13,664 bases of DNA from an uncultured Clostridia bacterium (GCA_944391255.1 CALXSW010000179.1:1-13664), one strand, 5' to 3'. Shown: positions 1 through 7,355, counted from the stretch's first letter. The notes: generated by a model from the letters alone, not told the origin. Program-made: numbers and translations.

Positions 1-1184
1 AAAAATCTTTTATATGTGGCGTCCATGCCGAATGCTCCTATGGGAGCCGCAATAAGTATTGAAAGCACAGCCACAGAAAGAACGATCCTGCCGCATGGCA
101 GTCCCATAGCGAGCGGAACAGAGCCTATAGCCGCCTGAACAGTCGCTTTTGGCAGATATGAGATCATGCAGAATAGTCTTTCGCGCCGGTCAAGCTGAGT
201 TTTAGCAAGACAGATAGTTACGCCGATAGAGCGGAACACAAGAGCTGTAAGTATCATGAGAACAGCTGCCGCGCCGGCGTCGAGCGTGTATCGTATATCT
301 ACTGCCGCGCCTACAAGAACGAAAAGTATAACTTCAGCCGCAAGCCACAGCTTTCCAAATTTTTCTGAAAGACGTTTTGAAACGAATGAAACGCTTTTAA
401 GCTTTATTACGCACGCCATGCTCACTACAGCCAAAAGACCGGATACAGGAACGATACCTTTAAGCCATGTTTCAGCGGCCATGAGCAAAAATGAGCTTCC
501 AAGCACGATTATGACCTTCATACTGTTGCGCACATAATGCTTATGAGCGTATGCCGTCTCAAATATAAAGCTTAGCGCGTATCCGGCTGCCGCTCCGAGG
601 ATTATGCCGAGGATAATAGACACAGGTATTCCGGCAAATTCAGAAAGACTTGCTCCGCCTCCCTGCGCCATACCTGTGAAAGTTGAAAACAGAACGATCA
701 CAAAAATATCGTCGCATGACGCGCCTGCCATTATAAGCTGTGGAATACTTTTATCTGTTCCGTACCCCGATTCCATAAGCTTTACCATACGTGGTATCAC
801 GACAGCCGGAGATACCGCGCCTACAACAGCGCCCATTACAGCCGCCTCTATCCTCGTCACACCGAGAAAATACGGCGCAAAGATAACAAAGCCAAGTATT
901 TCAAAGCATGCCGGAACAAAGGACATAAGCAGCGCCGGACGTCCGACTTTTTTCAGATCAGATATATTGAGCGAAAGACCGGCTTTTAAAAGTATTATTA
1001 TAAGCGCCATCTGCCGCAGATCGGCAGATATGGACAATATGGAGCTGTCGAGAAGATCAAGCGCGTACGGCCCCAGTATGATGCCTGTTGCGAGCATTCC
1101 TATGATTCGCGGCAGATGTATCCTGCGGCAAATCTCAGCCATTAAGAGGCCGGCAAGAAAAATAAGAGCAAGTGATGTAAGCAT
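1..1184 (-). CDS. Cation/proton antiporter, SLC9B (NHA)/CPA2-like, 3' end cut by window edge
   Basis: A polytopic inner-membrane exchanger of monovalent cations for protons. 394 residues are visible; the C-terminus lies off the left edge. Reading the minus strand from the ATG at 1184 gives an uninterrupted, very hydrophobic protein with about ten or more membrane segments. Family marks are the conserved GAVSPAVV stretch near residues 122-129 and the paired aspartates D158-D159 in ASCDDIF, which in NHA/CPA2 exchangers form the ion-binding site. The start is fixed by AGGAGG (plus 1191-1196) shortly upstream. The gene sits alone behind a fluoride riboswitch and an attenuator, so expression is probably induced by fluoride. 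Family assignment is from motifs; the transported ion cannot be read from sequence. Fluoride-linked Na+/H+ antiporters are known from other bacteria, so a role in fluoride tolerance is inferred. Confidence 0.9.
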   Translation of the reverse strand, partial: MLTSLALIFLAGLLMAEICRRIHLPRIIGMLATGIILGPYALDLLDSSILSISADLRQMALIIILLKAGLSLNISDLKKVGRPALLMSFVPACFEILGFVIFAPYFLGVTRIEAAVMGAVVGAVSPAVVIPRMVKLMESGYGTDKSIPQLIMAGASCDDIFVIVLFSTFTGMAQGGGASLSEFAGIPVSIILGIILGAAAGYALSFIFETAYAHKHYVRNSMKVIIVLGSSFLLMAAETWLKGIVPVSGLLAVVSMACVIKLKSVSFVSKRLSEKFGKLWLAAEVILFVLVGAAVDIRYTLDAGAAAVLMILTALVFRSIGVTICLAKTQLDRRERLFCMISYLPKATVQAAIGSVPLAMGLPCGRIVLSVAVLSILIAAPIGAFGMDATYKRF

Positions 1185-1200
1185 GTTTTTTCCTCCTGTA

Positions 1201-1255
1201 AATAAAATAAAAAAGCTGATGATTTCCGCGAAAAAAAATCGCAGAAGTCATCAGC
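1201..1255 (-). terminator. Attenuator terminator in the antiporter leader
   Basis: On the minus strand the arm 1255-1239 pairs with 1231-1215: 17 pairs with one C/A mismatch and one G-U pair, a short U-rich loop, then a U tract (plus 1201-1214). The 5' arm is the 3' part of the fluoride aptamer, including the UGAUG element and the ACUUC pseudoknot strand. Aptamer and terminator therefore exclude each other. This is the layout of a transcriptional ON switch: ligand-bound aptamer blocks terminator formation and the antiporter is transcribed. Confidence 0.88.
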
Positions 1256-1302
1256 TGAAAAAGCAGTTTAGGTTTCCCAAGGGAGAACTTCATTCCCTTA
1301 TG
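1240..1302 (-). ncRNA. Fluoride riboswitch aptamer (crcB motif)
   Basis: Reading the minus strand: P1 is AAGGGA (1299-1294) with UCCCUU. Its loop contains AUGAAGU, whose GAAGU pairs with ACUUC (1249-1245) as the pseudoknot. P3 is GCU-UUUUC-AGC, preceded by AAACU and followed directly by UGAUG. This order (P1 with a UG-rich loop, AAACUGC, P3, UGAUG, pseudoknot strand, U-x-C) is that of known fluoride aptamers such as the Thermotoga petrophila one, recalled from memory. An extra small GG-GAAA-CC hairpin lies between P1 and P3, and one position after the pseudoknot (UGC rather than UAC) departs from the examples I remember. Transcription is predicted to begin at about 1302, right at the aptamer's 5' end. 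Confidence 0.85.
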
Positions 1303-1308
1303 TTCCGT

Positions 1309-1337
1309 ATTATATCATTTTTTGTACCTATTGTCAA
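1309..1337 (-). promoter_or_regulatory. Sigma-A promoter of the antiporter
   Basis: On the minus strand, TTGACA (1337-1332) and TATAAT (1314-1309) are separated by exactly 17 bases. Both boxes match the consensus fully, so regulation probably rests on the riboswitch downstream and not on promoter strength. Confidence 0.88.
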
Positions 1338-1414
1338 GCGTTTTTTCTTTCTCTATATGAATTTTATCATATAAGTAAAAAAATAAAAAATTTAAAAAAA
1401 ATTTAAAAAAACTC

Positions 1415-1443
1415 TTGACAAAACAGGAAGTATCTGTTATAAT
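1415..1443 (+). promoter_or_regulatory. Sigma-A promoter of the tRNA-Glu gene
   Basis: TTGACA at 1415-1420 and TATAAT at 1438-1443 with a 17-base spacer; the tRNA begins 13 bases further on. It is divergent from the antiporter promoter, with an A/T-rich stretch of about 75 bases between them. Confidence 0.9.
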
Positions 1444-1456
1444 GATTATGTTGTAT

Positions 1457-1531
1457 GGCTCGTTGGTCAAGCGGTCAAGACTCCGGCCTCTCACGCCGGC
1501 AACGCGGGTTCGATTCCCGCACGAGTCACCA
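1457..1531 (+). tRNA. tRNA-Glu (anticodon CTC), CCA encoded
   Basis: A full cloverleaf is visible. Acceptor GGCTCGT pairs with ACGAGTC (one G-U). The D stem is GTC/GAC. The anticodon stem CCGGC/GCCGG encloses the loop CTCTCAC, with anticodon CTC at 1490-1492, which reads GAG. The T arm is GCGGG-TTCGATT-CCCGC. The discriminator A at 1528 is followed by an encoded CCA (1529-1531). It is a single tRNA with its own promoter and terminator. Confidence 0.96.
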
Positions 1532-1603
1532 AATACAAACTTATCCGAACCTTCATTTATTTTTTTAGATGACTGTTTCGGATTAGTTCTTCAAAGAGAA
1601 AAG

Positions 1604-1634
1604 GACAGGTGAGTTCTCCTGTCTTTTTTATTTT
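1604..1634 (+). terminator. Terminator after tRNA-Glu
   Basis: GACAGG (1604-1609) pairs with CCTGTC (1618-1623), followed by a run of six T and more T-rich sequence. It ends the short tRNA transcript. Confidence 0.85.
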
Positions 1635-1645
1635 TGTGAAAAAAT

Positions 1646-1693
1646 ATCCCGTATAACAAGATGTTTTAATAGTCATATCTTGTTATACGGGAT
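1646..1693. repeat. 17-bp perfect inverted repeat, 14-base loop
   Basis: The arms 1646-1662 and 1677-1693 are exactly complementary (left arm ATCCCGTATAACAAGAT). Read on the minus strand the hairpin is followed by a T-rich run (plus 1634-1645), so it could stop minus-strand read-through. On the plus strand it is followed by TTTGTGATTTTATC, which is not a clean U tract. It lies between the tRNA terminator and the small sporulation genes. It may be a backup bidirectional terminator or a small palindromic repeat element; the sequence alone does not decide. Confidence 0.75.
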
Positions 1694-1781
1694 TTGTGAT
1701 TTTATCAGTTTTTTTATGATTTCATTAAGAGATGTCGCATGAATAGTGAGATACTATTTATCCGGAGGAACGATGGTCTTT

Positions 1782-1812
1782 GTAACGTTTTAAGATTGCG
1801 GATCATATTATA
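1782..1812 (+). promoter_or_regulatory. Possible mother-cell (sigma-E/K type) promoter for the small sporulation genes
   Basis: CATATTATA (1804-1812) fits the CATAnnnTA pattern of sigma-E/sigma-K -10 elements, and GTAACGTT (1782-1789) sits where a -35 element would be. No TTGACA/TATAAT promoter is apparent upstream of 1833. B. subtilis spoVM is sigma-E dependent, which agrees. The -35 match is weak. Confidence 0.35.
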
Positions 1813-1832
1813 GAGCAAAGGAGTTGATGGAT

Positions 1833-1997
1833 ATGGTCAATATATGTATGCGCGGCGCTTCAAAGGCTGTGGGGCTGTCTATACTTACCTTTTGCCTTGG
1901 TATAGTACTTGGACTGTCATGCCCTATAGAAGTCCTTGTAGTGGCGGAAATGGTGCTTCTGACACTGCTTGGATATCTTTGTTTGTTTAAGTGGTAA
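1833..1997 (+). CDS. Small two-helix membrane protein, function unknown
   Basis: 54 residues, with two hydrophobic stretches (about 12-30 and 32-52) separated by a Cys-Pro turn at 30-31, so probably a helical hairpin in the membrane. Arg7 and Lys11 precede the first helix, and the protein ends in Lys-Trp. The start at 1833 is chosen because AAAGGAG (1817-1823) is 9 bases upstream; an in-frame ATG at 1827 is only 3 bases from it. The gene is 43 bases upstream of a spoVM-like gene on the same strand, and the two probably share a transcript. A sporulation role is inferred from that pairing only. I do not recognise the family. Confidence 0.7.
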   Translation: MVNICMRGASKAVGLSILTFCLGIVLGLSCPIEVLVVAEMVLLTLLGYLCLFKW

Positions 1998-2040
1998 TAT
2001 GGGTGAAATGCCCGATGTGATCTGAAAGGCGGTGTGTGGT

Positions 2041-2109
2041 ATGAAAATAGTAGTAAAAAAGGTTCCAAAATGTCTTTGCGGTATTGTAAAGCTGTTGTTT
2101 GGAGTGTGA
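2041..2109 (+). CDS. spoVM: Stage V sporulation protein M (SpoVM-like micropeptide)
   Basis: A 22-residue peptide. Laid over B. subtilis SpoVM (26 residues, from memory) without gaps, about 10 of 22 positions are identical: M1, K2, K7, P9, K10, L12, G14, I15, V16 and G21, with Lys for Arg at 17. P9 and the amphipathic helix after it are what let SpoVM recognise the convex forespore membrane, where it anchors SpoIVA and starts spore coat assembly. The ribosome binding site AAAGGCGG (2025-2032) is 8 bases from the ATG. The C-terminus is 4 residues shorter than in B. subtilis. It follows the 54-residue membrane protein gene, and its 3' end converges on the CYTH operon's terminator. Gene finders usually miss it because of its size. 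Confidence 0.85.
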   Translation: MKIVVKKVPKCLCGIVKLLFGV

Positions 2110-2114
2110 TCTAT

Positions 2115-2149
2115 AGACAAAACCCCGTTCGGATCATATCCGAACGGGG
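2115..2149 (-). terminator. Terminator of the ade-GH2-DUF4250-CYTH operon
   Basis: A perfect 12-bp stem (2123-2134 with 2138-2149) and a 3-base loop. On the minus strand it is followed by TTTTGTC, 11 bases after the CYTH stop codon. On the plus strand no U tract follows, but the same hairpin may still mark the 3' end of the spoVM transcript, which would otherwise run antisense into the CYTH gene. Confidence 0.85.
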
Positions 2150-2160
2150 CATGTCGCATA

Positions 2161-2721
2161 TTATTCTTCTCCGCGGATCACAGCGGCAAGGCGCTGCATA
2201 AACCGAGTGCATTTGCCGACAGCCGCGGCTTTGAACTCAACTCCCTCGCCGCGCAGAATATCGGTGAGCTCTTCTGGAATAGCCTTTGTATATTCTACCT
2301 CTATTTCATAATCTGTTTTATCGAGATAGTCGTTTTTGTCAAGGCATATTTCCACTCCGTCACAATAGAAAAGACTGTGACGAAGTGTGGTAAGCGAGCC
2401 AAGACTATGCGCGCTTATATCAAGCCCTGTCATTTTTTTGCATTCCTCGGCAGAGAAACTGTCGGGGATCTTATCAGTCGGAAATTCTGCCTCTTCGCAT
2501 ATCTGAAGAGGGGAGTTTTCGTTTTTATGAACTTTTACCTGTATAACGCTTGCTCCGGCCTTGGTGCGGACGCGGAGTGTTATACCATTTTTTTTCAGCG
2601 TGTTGGAGCTGTCAGTATAGTAAGTATTGATCTGCTCTTTTACCCAGTCCCATGAAAAACGCTGTTCAAGTCTTTCGTACTGCTCCTTTGTGAGCATACA
2701 TTTCAATTCTGTTTCAAGCAT
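2161..2721 (-). CDS. CYTH-domain protein (triphosphate tunnel metalloenzyme family)
   Basis: 186 residues. The N-terminal ExExK signature is E3-T-E5-L-K7. Alternating charged residues expected to line the tunnel follow: R50/R52 (LRVR), K63 (QVKV), R114, an acidic strand E139-V-E141-V-E143 region, and K170/R173 near the end. The family binds and usually cleaves triphosphates with a divalent metal (inorganic triphosphatase, thiamine triphosphatase, class IV adenylyl cyclase); the true substrate cannot be read here. It is cytoplasmic with no signal peptide. GAGG lies 7 bases before the ATG. It is the last gene of the minus-strand operon, starting 8 bases after the DUF4250 stop. Confidence 0.88.
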   Translation of the reverse strand: MLETELKCMLTKEQYERLEQRFSWDWVKEQINTYYTDSSNTLKKNGITLRVRTKAGASVIQVKVHKNENSPLQICEEAEFPTDKIPDSFSAEECKKMTGLDISAHSLGSLTTLRHSLFYCDGVEICLDKNDYLDKTDYEIEVEYTKAIPEELTDILRGEGVEFKAAAVGKCTRFMQRLAAVIRGEE

Positions 2722-2729
2722 ATCCTACC

Positions 2730-2906
2730 TCATATAAATTGATTTCTTTCCTCGCTGTATTCGTAGCCTATTATCTTGCATTTTCTTATTATCTCGTCTT
2801 TGTCAGCCTGCATATCGTCGCACAGCTCGTCAAGTGATGAATAAAAATTTCTAAGCTTCGTGTTCATAACGCTTACAAGTATAGCAGGATCGTTTGGCAC
2901 GTTCAT
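2730..2906 (-). CDS. DUF4250 family small protein
   Basis: 58 residues with the family's typical pattern: an N-terminal PNDPAIL, then NTKLR, a SLDELCDD stretch, and near the end IGYEYSEERNQF. It is soluble and largely helical, with no known function; the middle resembles a short helix-turn-helix-like arrangement, but DNA binding is not established. The ribosome binding site AGGGGG is about 9 bases before the ATG at 2906. It sits 22 bases after the GH2 stop and 8 bases before the CYTH start, clearly in the same operon. Confidence 0.85.
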   Translation of the reverse strand: MNVPNDPAILVSVMNTKLRNFYSSLDELCDDMQADKDEIIRKCKIIGYEYSEERNQFI

Positions 2907-2928
2907 TTATGATTCCCCCTTATGAAAA

Positions 2929-5643
2929 TTAATCAGTGATTATGACCGGTTTTGATATACCTCCTACATTTGCCGGTACGCGGCTTTCGATGACAACATC
3001 AAGTTTAAGCTCGCCGCTGTCTTTTATATCATAAACAAATCTTTTGCCGTACGGGCATTCGCACGACATAACTTTTTCATTGTTTATATAGACGTCTACC
3101 ATATCTCCGAAAAGCTCGCGGAAGATCAGCTTCTGACCGGCTTTTGCCTCTGTTTTTGTTCTGTACATCACATATCCTACGGCGCTGTTATGCGTATCGT
3201 CATAGCCATTGCCTACAGAGGTTACGACCCATGTATTCATGTCGCTGTCTGATATTTCTTTTTCAACATCAGGATACTCGTTTGAAATATCAAGCATCTG
3301 TCTCCATTTTACGAGATATTTTTCCGTGACTGATGATATGTACTCGCATTCATTTTCGCGCTTGGCAACAGGAATGATAATCTGAGACTGTATACCGTTT
3401 TCAGATACCGCTGTGACGGTCATTTCAGTCGCTCCGCTGTCAGGTGATATGACAGCCTGACAAAGTCCCATATACAGCTTTCTTTCAGATGCTTTGTCCG
3501 GCTCATGCGAATTAGGATCGCCGTTTCCTACTCCGAGAATACTTCCGCCGCTCACACTGAACCGTATCAGCTCGCATGCGTTGTATACATAGTGACCGTT
3601 AAGGTCAAGCGCTTTTACATTAACGCATATGCCGTCATTTTCATATGCTGTTTCCATGCCTGAGGATAGCTCAAGAGCGGCTGTTTCTCCGCAGGTGTAA
3701 ACAGTGTCAGACGCGTCAGATGATAAAGAGCGTACGCTTATATATCCGCTTTCAAATAAGATATCTTTAAACACAGCAGTGTTTTCATCGTCAACTTCTA
3801 ATTCTGAAACGGAGCGTCCGTTTATTATAAGCTCAACCTTTTTCGCGTTTGAGAATACATGTATATCGACGGTTTCACCGTCGCTGTAATTCCAGTGGCT
3901 GGCTATATGCACAAGCTCCTTGTCTGTCCAATATGACTTATTGAGATAATACGCGGACTTAGGGAAACCGCAAGTGTCCATTATGCCGAATTGCGTTGAT
4001 ATCGACGGATAGGCATAAGGCGTGGGTTCGCCGCGGTAATCAAAGCCTGTCCATATGAAATATCCCATCATATACGGTCTTTGGATTATCTGTTTCCAAC
4101 CGTCACGGTATGTGTTGCCCCAAGGCGCGGCCTCGCTGTCGAAATTATCTATTATATGCTTGTCGTGATCCGTCTTAAAGCAGCCGCGTGTCATGAACGC
4201 GGAGCAATTTTCAGAGCCTACGACCGGAAGATATGAAAATTTTTCCCTAAATGCGTCATACATATACGTCTGATAATTTATTCCGGCTATGTCGCATACA
4301 TCATTTGCGCCGCTGTCAGACAGCAGACCGTTATTCATCGCTCCGAGAGTGAAGCGCGTTCCGTCATACTTTTCGACCTCGTTCTTCATTCTGATCGCGA
4401 GTTTCCTTCCGGAATATGTGCCCTGCAATGGCTCTTCATTAAAAAGAGAGTACATTATAACGCATGGATGATTTCTGTCACGTTTTACCATATCCCGTAT
4501 CTGTTTCAGACCATCGCATTCGGCTGAATTGTACTGCCTGTTCTCGTCCATCATAAGAATACCGTACTTATCGCAGGCGTCAAGTATGGATTTTGAGCAG
4601 TTGCCGTGCGCGGAGCGGTACGCGTTTGAACCAAGCTCCTTTAAAAGCTTTATCCTGTATTCATTTACAGCATCAGGCACCGCGACGCCTACTCCGGCAT
4701 GATCCTGATGATTGCATGTGCCGAGCAGCTGCACGCGTCTGCCGTTTAGCATAAATCCGTTGTCGGCGTCTACTTTTATTGTGCGGAAACCGATATTAAA
4801 TTCTGTATCGTCTATTTCCTGCCCGTCCTCTTTTATCACGCATACCGCTCTGTAAAGATAAGGATCATCTATATCCCAAAGATTAGGGCTGTATGTCAAA
4901 AAGCTTCCCTCGAATGTTTTAATGTCGCCGGCATTTATAGAAAATTCTCCGTTGTATTTGCCGACTATATCATCATCTTTATTGTATAACAGGATCTCTA
5001 TTTCAAAATTCCTGTCAACTGTTGAGTTGTTTTCAACAGTCATATGAGAGAATACCTGCCATGTTGACGCGTCAAGCTTTACAGGCTCAAGAAAAACGCC
5101 GTCATGCTCAAAATGCAGCATATTTTTCTTATACATATTGACGTGTCTGTATATACCGGCGCCCTCGTACCACCAGCCTTCAATAAGATCAGCGTCAACG
5201 GAAATAACGAGATCATTTACGTTTTCGCCATAGAGCGCCATATCAGTTCCGTCTGCTGTAAACGTGTTATATCCGCTGTAATTTCTCGCTATTACTGAGC
5301 CGTTAAGGTATACTACAGATTCGCCTGTTATTCCTTCAAATTCAAAAAGTATTTGTTTGTCCCTGTCGGATCCATCAAGGCGGAATCTTTTTGAGTACCA
5401 TGCCTTTCCGCGCTTTTTATATCCGTTTGCGGGACCGTATTTTTCTTCAAACTCGTTTTTTACGGCATAGTCATGAGGTAGATCAACTGTTTCCCAGCCG
5501 CTTTTGTCATAGTCCGGACTTGCCGCGCCGATCCTGCCTCCGGCTTTTGCCGCCATATATGTTTGCGTGTGCGAGTTTAGAACAGGGCGGGGGATATCAC
5601 CGTCGTGAAAGCTCCAGCCCTTGTCAAGACAGTATTTTTTCAT
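2929..5643 (-). CDS. Glycoside hydrolase family 2 protein (beta-galactosidase-like)
   Basis: 904 residues. Order: sugar-binding jelly roll (about 1-170, with LPHDYA at 55-60), Ig-like sandwich (about 180-290), TIM barrel (about 290-590), then beta-rich C-terminal domains of the kind found in DUF4982-containing GH2 enzymes, ending in a further jelly-roll-like segment. The acid/base is probably E403 (FNEEP, after the conserved Asn402) and the nucleophile E478 (VVGSENC). WTGFDYRGEPTPY (531-543) is typical of the family's substrate pocket. There is no signal peptide, so it probably works in the cytoplasm on imported oligosaccharides. Substrate is most likely a beta-galactoside, but glucuronide, mannoside or others are possible. 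No transporter is adjacent. It lies 21 bases after the ade stop with AAGGAG 12 bases before the ATG, in an operon with genes of no obvious sugar link. Confidence 0.92.
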   Translation of the reverse strand: MKKYCLDKGWSFHDGDIPRPVLNSHTQTYMAAKAGGRIGAASPDYDKSGWETVDLPHDYAVKNEFEEKYGPANGYKKRGKAWYSKRFRLDGSDRDKQILFEFEGITGESVVYLNGSVIARNYSGYNTFTADGTDMALYGENVNDLVISVDADLIEGWWYEGAGIYRHVNMYKKNMLHFEHDGVFLEPVKLDASTWQVFSHMTVENNSTVDRNFEIEILLYNKDDDIVGKYNGEFSINAGDIKTFEGSFLTYSPNLWDIDDPYLYRAVCVIKEDGQEIDDTEFNIGFRTIKVDADNGFMLNGRRVQLLGTCNHQDHAGVGVAVPDAVNEYRIKLLKELGSNAYRSAHGNCSKSILDACDKYGILMMDENRQYNSAECDGLKQIRDMVKRDRNHPCVIMYSLFNEEPLQGTYSGRKLAIRMKNEVEKYDGTRFTLGAMNNGLLSDSGANDVCDIAGINYQTYMYDAFREKFSYLPVVGSENCSAFMTRGCFKTDHDKHIIDNFDSEAAPWGNTYRDGWKQIIQRPYMMGYFIWTGFDYRGEPTPYAYPSISTQFGIMDTCGFPKSAYYLNKSYWTDKELVHIASHWNYSDGETVDIHVFSNAKKVELIINGRSVSELEVDDENTAVFKDILFESGYISVRSLSSDASDTVYTCGETAALELSSGMETAYENDGICVNVKALDLNGHYVYNACELIRFSVSGGSILGVGNGDPNSHEPDKASERKLYMGLCQAVISPDSGATEMTVTAVSENGIQSQIIIPVAKRENECEYISSVTEKYLVKWRQMLDISNEYPDVEKEISDSDMNTWVVTSVGNGYDDTHNSAVGYVMYRTKTEAKAGQKLIFRELFGDMVDVYINNEKVMSCECPYGKRFVYDIKDSGELKLDVVIESRVPANVGGISKPVIITD

Positions 5644-5664
5644 TGAAATATATCTCTCCTTCGT

Positions 5665-7317
5665 TTATTCTTGTATAAATCCAAAGCTGTCAACGTCAAA
5701 CAGACCGCTGTCTGTTATTCTTATATGAGGTATTACGGGAAGCGGCAAAAACGCAAGCGAAAGGAGAGGATCAACATCTTCTGTAACGTTAAGCGCGCGC
5801 GCCGCCTTTATAAGGTTATCGTGTATTGTGATAACCTCCTCCGCCGGTCTGTTTGTCATGAGTCCGGCTATTTCAAGCTCAAGATATTCTTTAACTTCTC
5901 CGCCTGAAACTACAGCCGCTCCGCCCGATTTGCCGAGCGTGTTTACAGCTATCGCCATATCGCTGTCGTTATCGCCTATAACTATAACGTTGTGCGAGTC
6001 ATGACCGATAGACACTGCGATAGCGCCGTTTTCGATACCATAATTTGAAACGTATGCGATGCCCTTGTTTCCTGTGTTGTGATGTCTTTCTATCACACAT
6101 ACCTTTGACAGCTTATCGCCTTTTTTTACTTCTGTTTTCTCTGTTATGATAGACTGTGGTGTAAGCTTTATTGCTGTGAATTTTTCAGGTGTGTCATGCT
6201 TGAAAAATTCCGGAGTGATCTCAGGTAGATGCACAGTGTCTGTAACTCCTGTAGTGTCACATTCAGGCACATCAAAAAGCGCTTTACCGTTTTCAGCTAC
6301 TTTTACACCGTCCTTAAAAACAGTTTCCACCGATAGATTTTGAAGTGTGTCAGCTATAACTATATCTGCTCTGTATCCAGGCGCTATCGCTCCTCGGTCA
6401 GTAAGACCATAGCAAAGCGCGGCTGATATCGTCGCTACGCTTAATGCGATCAAAGGCGGGATACTTAGATCTATGGCTTTTTTTACCATTGTGTCTATGC
6501 AGCCTTCAGCCACTGTTTCGCCTACAAATCTGTCGTCAGTGCAGAAAGTACAGCGTGTGAAAGTATAGTTATTGACTCCATATATAAGGCGTGAAAGATC
6601 TTTTGACAATGTGCCTTCTCGTATCGCAACATACATGCCTTTTCCTATTTTTTCAAGCATTTCCGGAAGATTGCCGCATTCGTGATCTGTCTTTATTCCG
6701 GCGCACGCGTACGCGTCAAGCTTTGCCCCGCGCAGTCCCGGAGCATGACCGTCTATATATTGTCCCTCAAGCTTGCCTATAACGTCATCGTCAGAAGCTA
6801 TAACTCCGGGATAATTCATCATTTCGCCTATGCCGTGGAAATCCTTTGCAAGCTCTTTTGTGTCATCGGCGTTAAAAGCTGCTCCGGCATGTTCAAACGG
6901 AGTTGCAGGGACACATGAAGGCATCATGAATTTTATGTCAAGCGGGATATTTTTGGCGCTGGCACGCATAAAATCAAGTCCTTTTTTTCCGCATACATTG
7001 GCGATTTCATGAGGATCAGCTATAACGGTAGTCACACCATGCGGCATTACAGCGCGCGCATACTGAGGCGGAGTGACCATTGAGGATTCTATATGGACAT
7101 GTGAATCTATAAATCCGGGCAGGACATATTTTCCATAAGCGTCTATTGAGTTTTCACAGTCATATTCTCCCACGCCTGCAATATATCCGTCTTTTACAAG
7201 CACATCAGCAACTATGACGCGGCCGGTGAATAAGTCAGCTACACGTCCCCTTTTTATTACAAAATCAGCGTTCTCTCTGCCGCATGCGGCATTGATCAAT
7301 CGTTTCTTATCAGGCAT
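5665..7317 (-). CDS. ade: Adenine deaminase
   Basis: 550 residues. Converts adenine to hypoxanthine and ammonia in purine salvage; cytoplasmic, metal dependent. Amidohydrolase marks in order: the metal-binding DSHVHIESS (H73, H75), DPHEIANV (101-108), GEMMNYPGV with E165, DGHAPGL with H191, TDHE with H212, and TDDR near 260-263. The C-terminal ade-specific region is complete and the length is close to the usual 570-590. The ATG at 7317 has AAAGG about 10 bases upstream. It is the first gene of a four-gene minus-strand operon. No purine riboswitch is seen in its roughly 65-base leader. Confidence 0.95.
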   Translation of the reverse strand: MPDKKRLINAACGRENADFVIKRGRVADLFTGRVIVADVLVKDGYIAGVGEYDCENSIDAYGKYVLPGFIDSHVHIESSMVTPPQYARAVMPHGVTTVIADPHEIANVCGKKGLDFMRASAKNIPLDIKFMMPSCVPATPFEHAGAAFNADDTKELAKDFHGIGEMMNYPGVIASDDDVIGKLEGQYIDGHAPGLRGAKLDAYACAGIKTDHECGNLPEMLEKIGKGMYVAIREGTLSKDLSRLIYGVNNYTFTRCTFCTDDRFVGETVAEGCIDTMVKKAIDLSIPPLIALSVATISAALCYGLTDRGAIAPGYRADIVIADTLQNLSVETVFKDGVKVAENGKALFDVPECDTTGVTDTVHLPEITPEFFKHDTPEKFTAIKLTPQSIITEKTEVKKGDKLSKVCVIERHHNTGNKGIAYVSNYGIENGAIAVSIGHDSHNVIVIGDNDSDMAIAVNTLGKSGGAAVVSGGEVKEYLELEIAGLMTNRPAEEVITIHDNLIKAARALNVTEDVDPLLSLAFLPLPVIPHIRITDSGLFDVDSFGFIQE

Positions 7318-7355
7318 ATCTGATCAACCTTTCTTTTTCGTTGTTAACTATTGCG

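Noticed and set aside
604..1374. Long plus-strand open frame (256 codons)
   Set aside because: It runs antisense to the antiporter gene and across its riboswitch and promoter. It has no ribosome binding site, and its translation resembles no protein family I know; the minus strand encodes a clear membrane exchanger.
1415..1612. Open frame across the tRNA-Glu gene
   Set aside because: It covers the tRNA promoter, the whole tRNA and its terminator; it is a shadow.
1773..1793. Six-codon ORF (ATG to TAA) with GGAGG upstream, before the 54-residue gene
   Set aside because: The spacing of 4 bases is too short for an efficient start and there is no attenuator-like structure; a leader peptide is not supported.
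1808..2159. Two minus-strand open frames of 80-86 codons
   Set aside because: Both are antisense to the two small plus-strand genes, lack ribosome binding sites, and one would run through the operon terminator.
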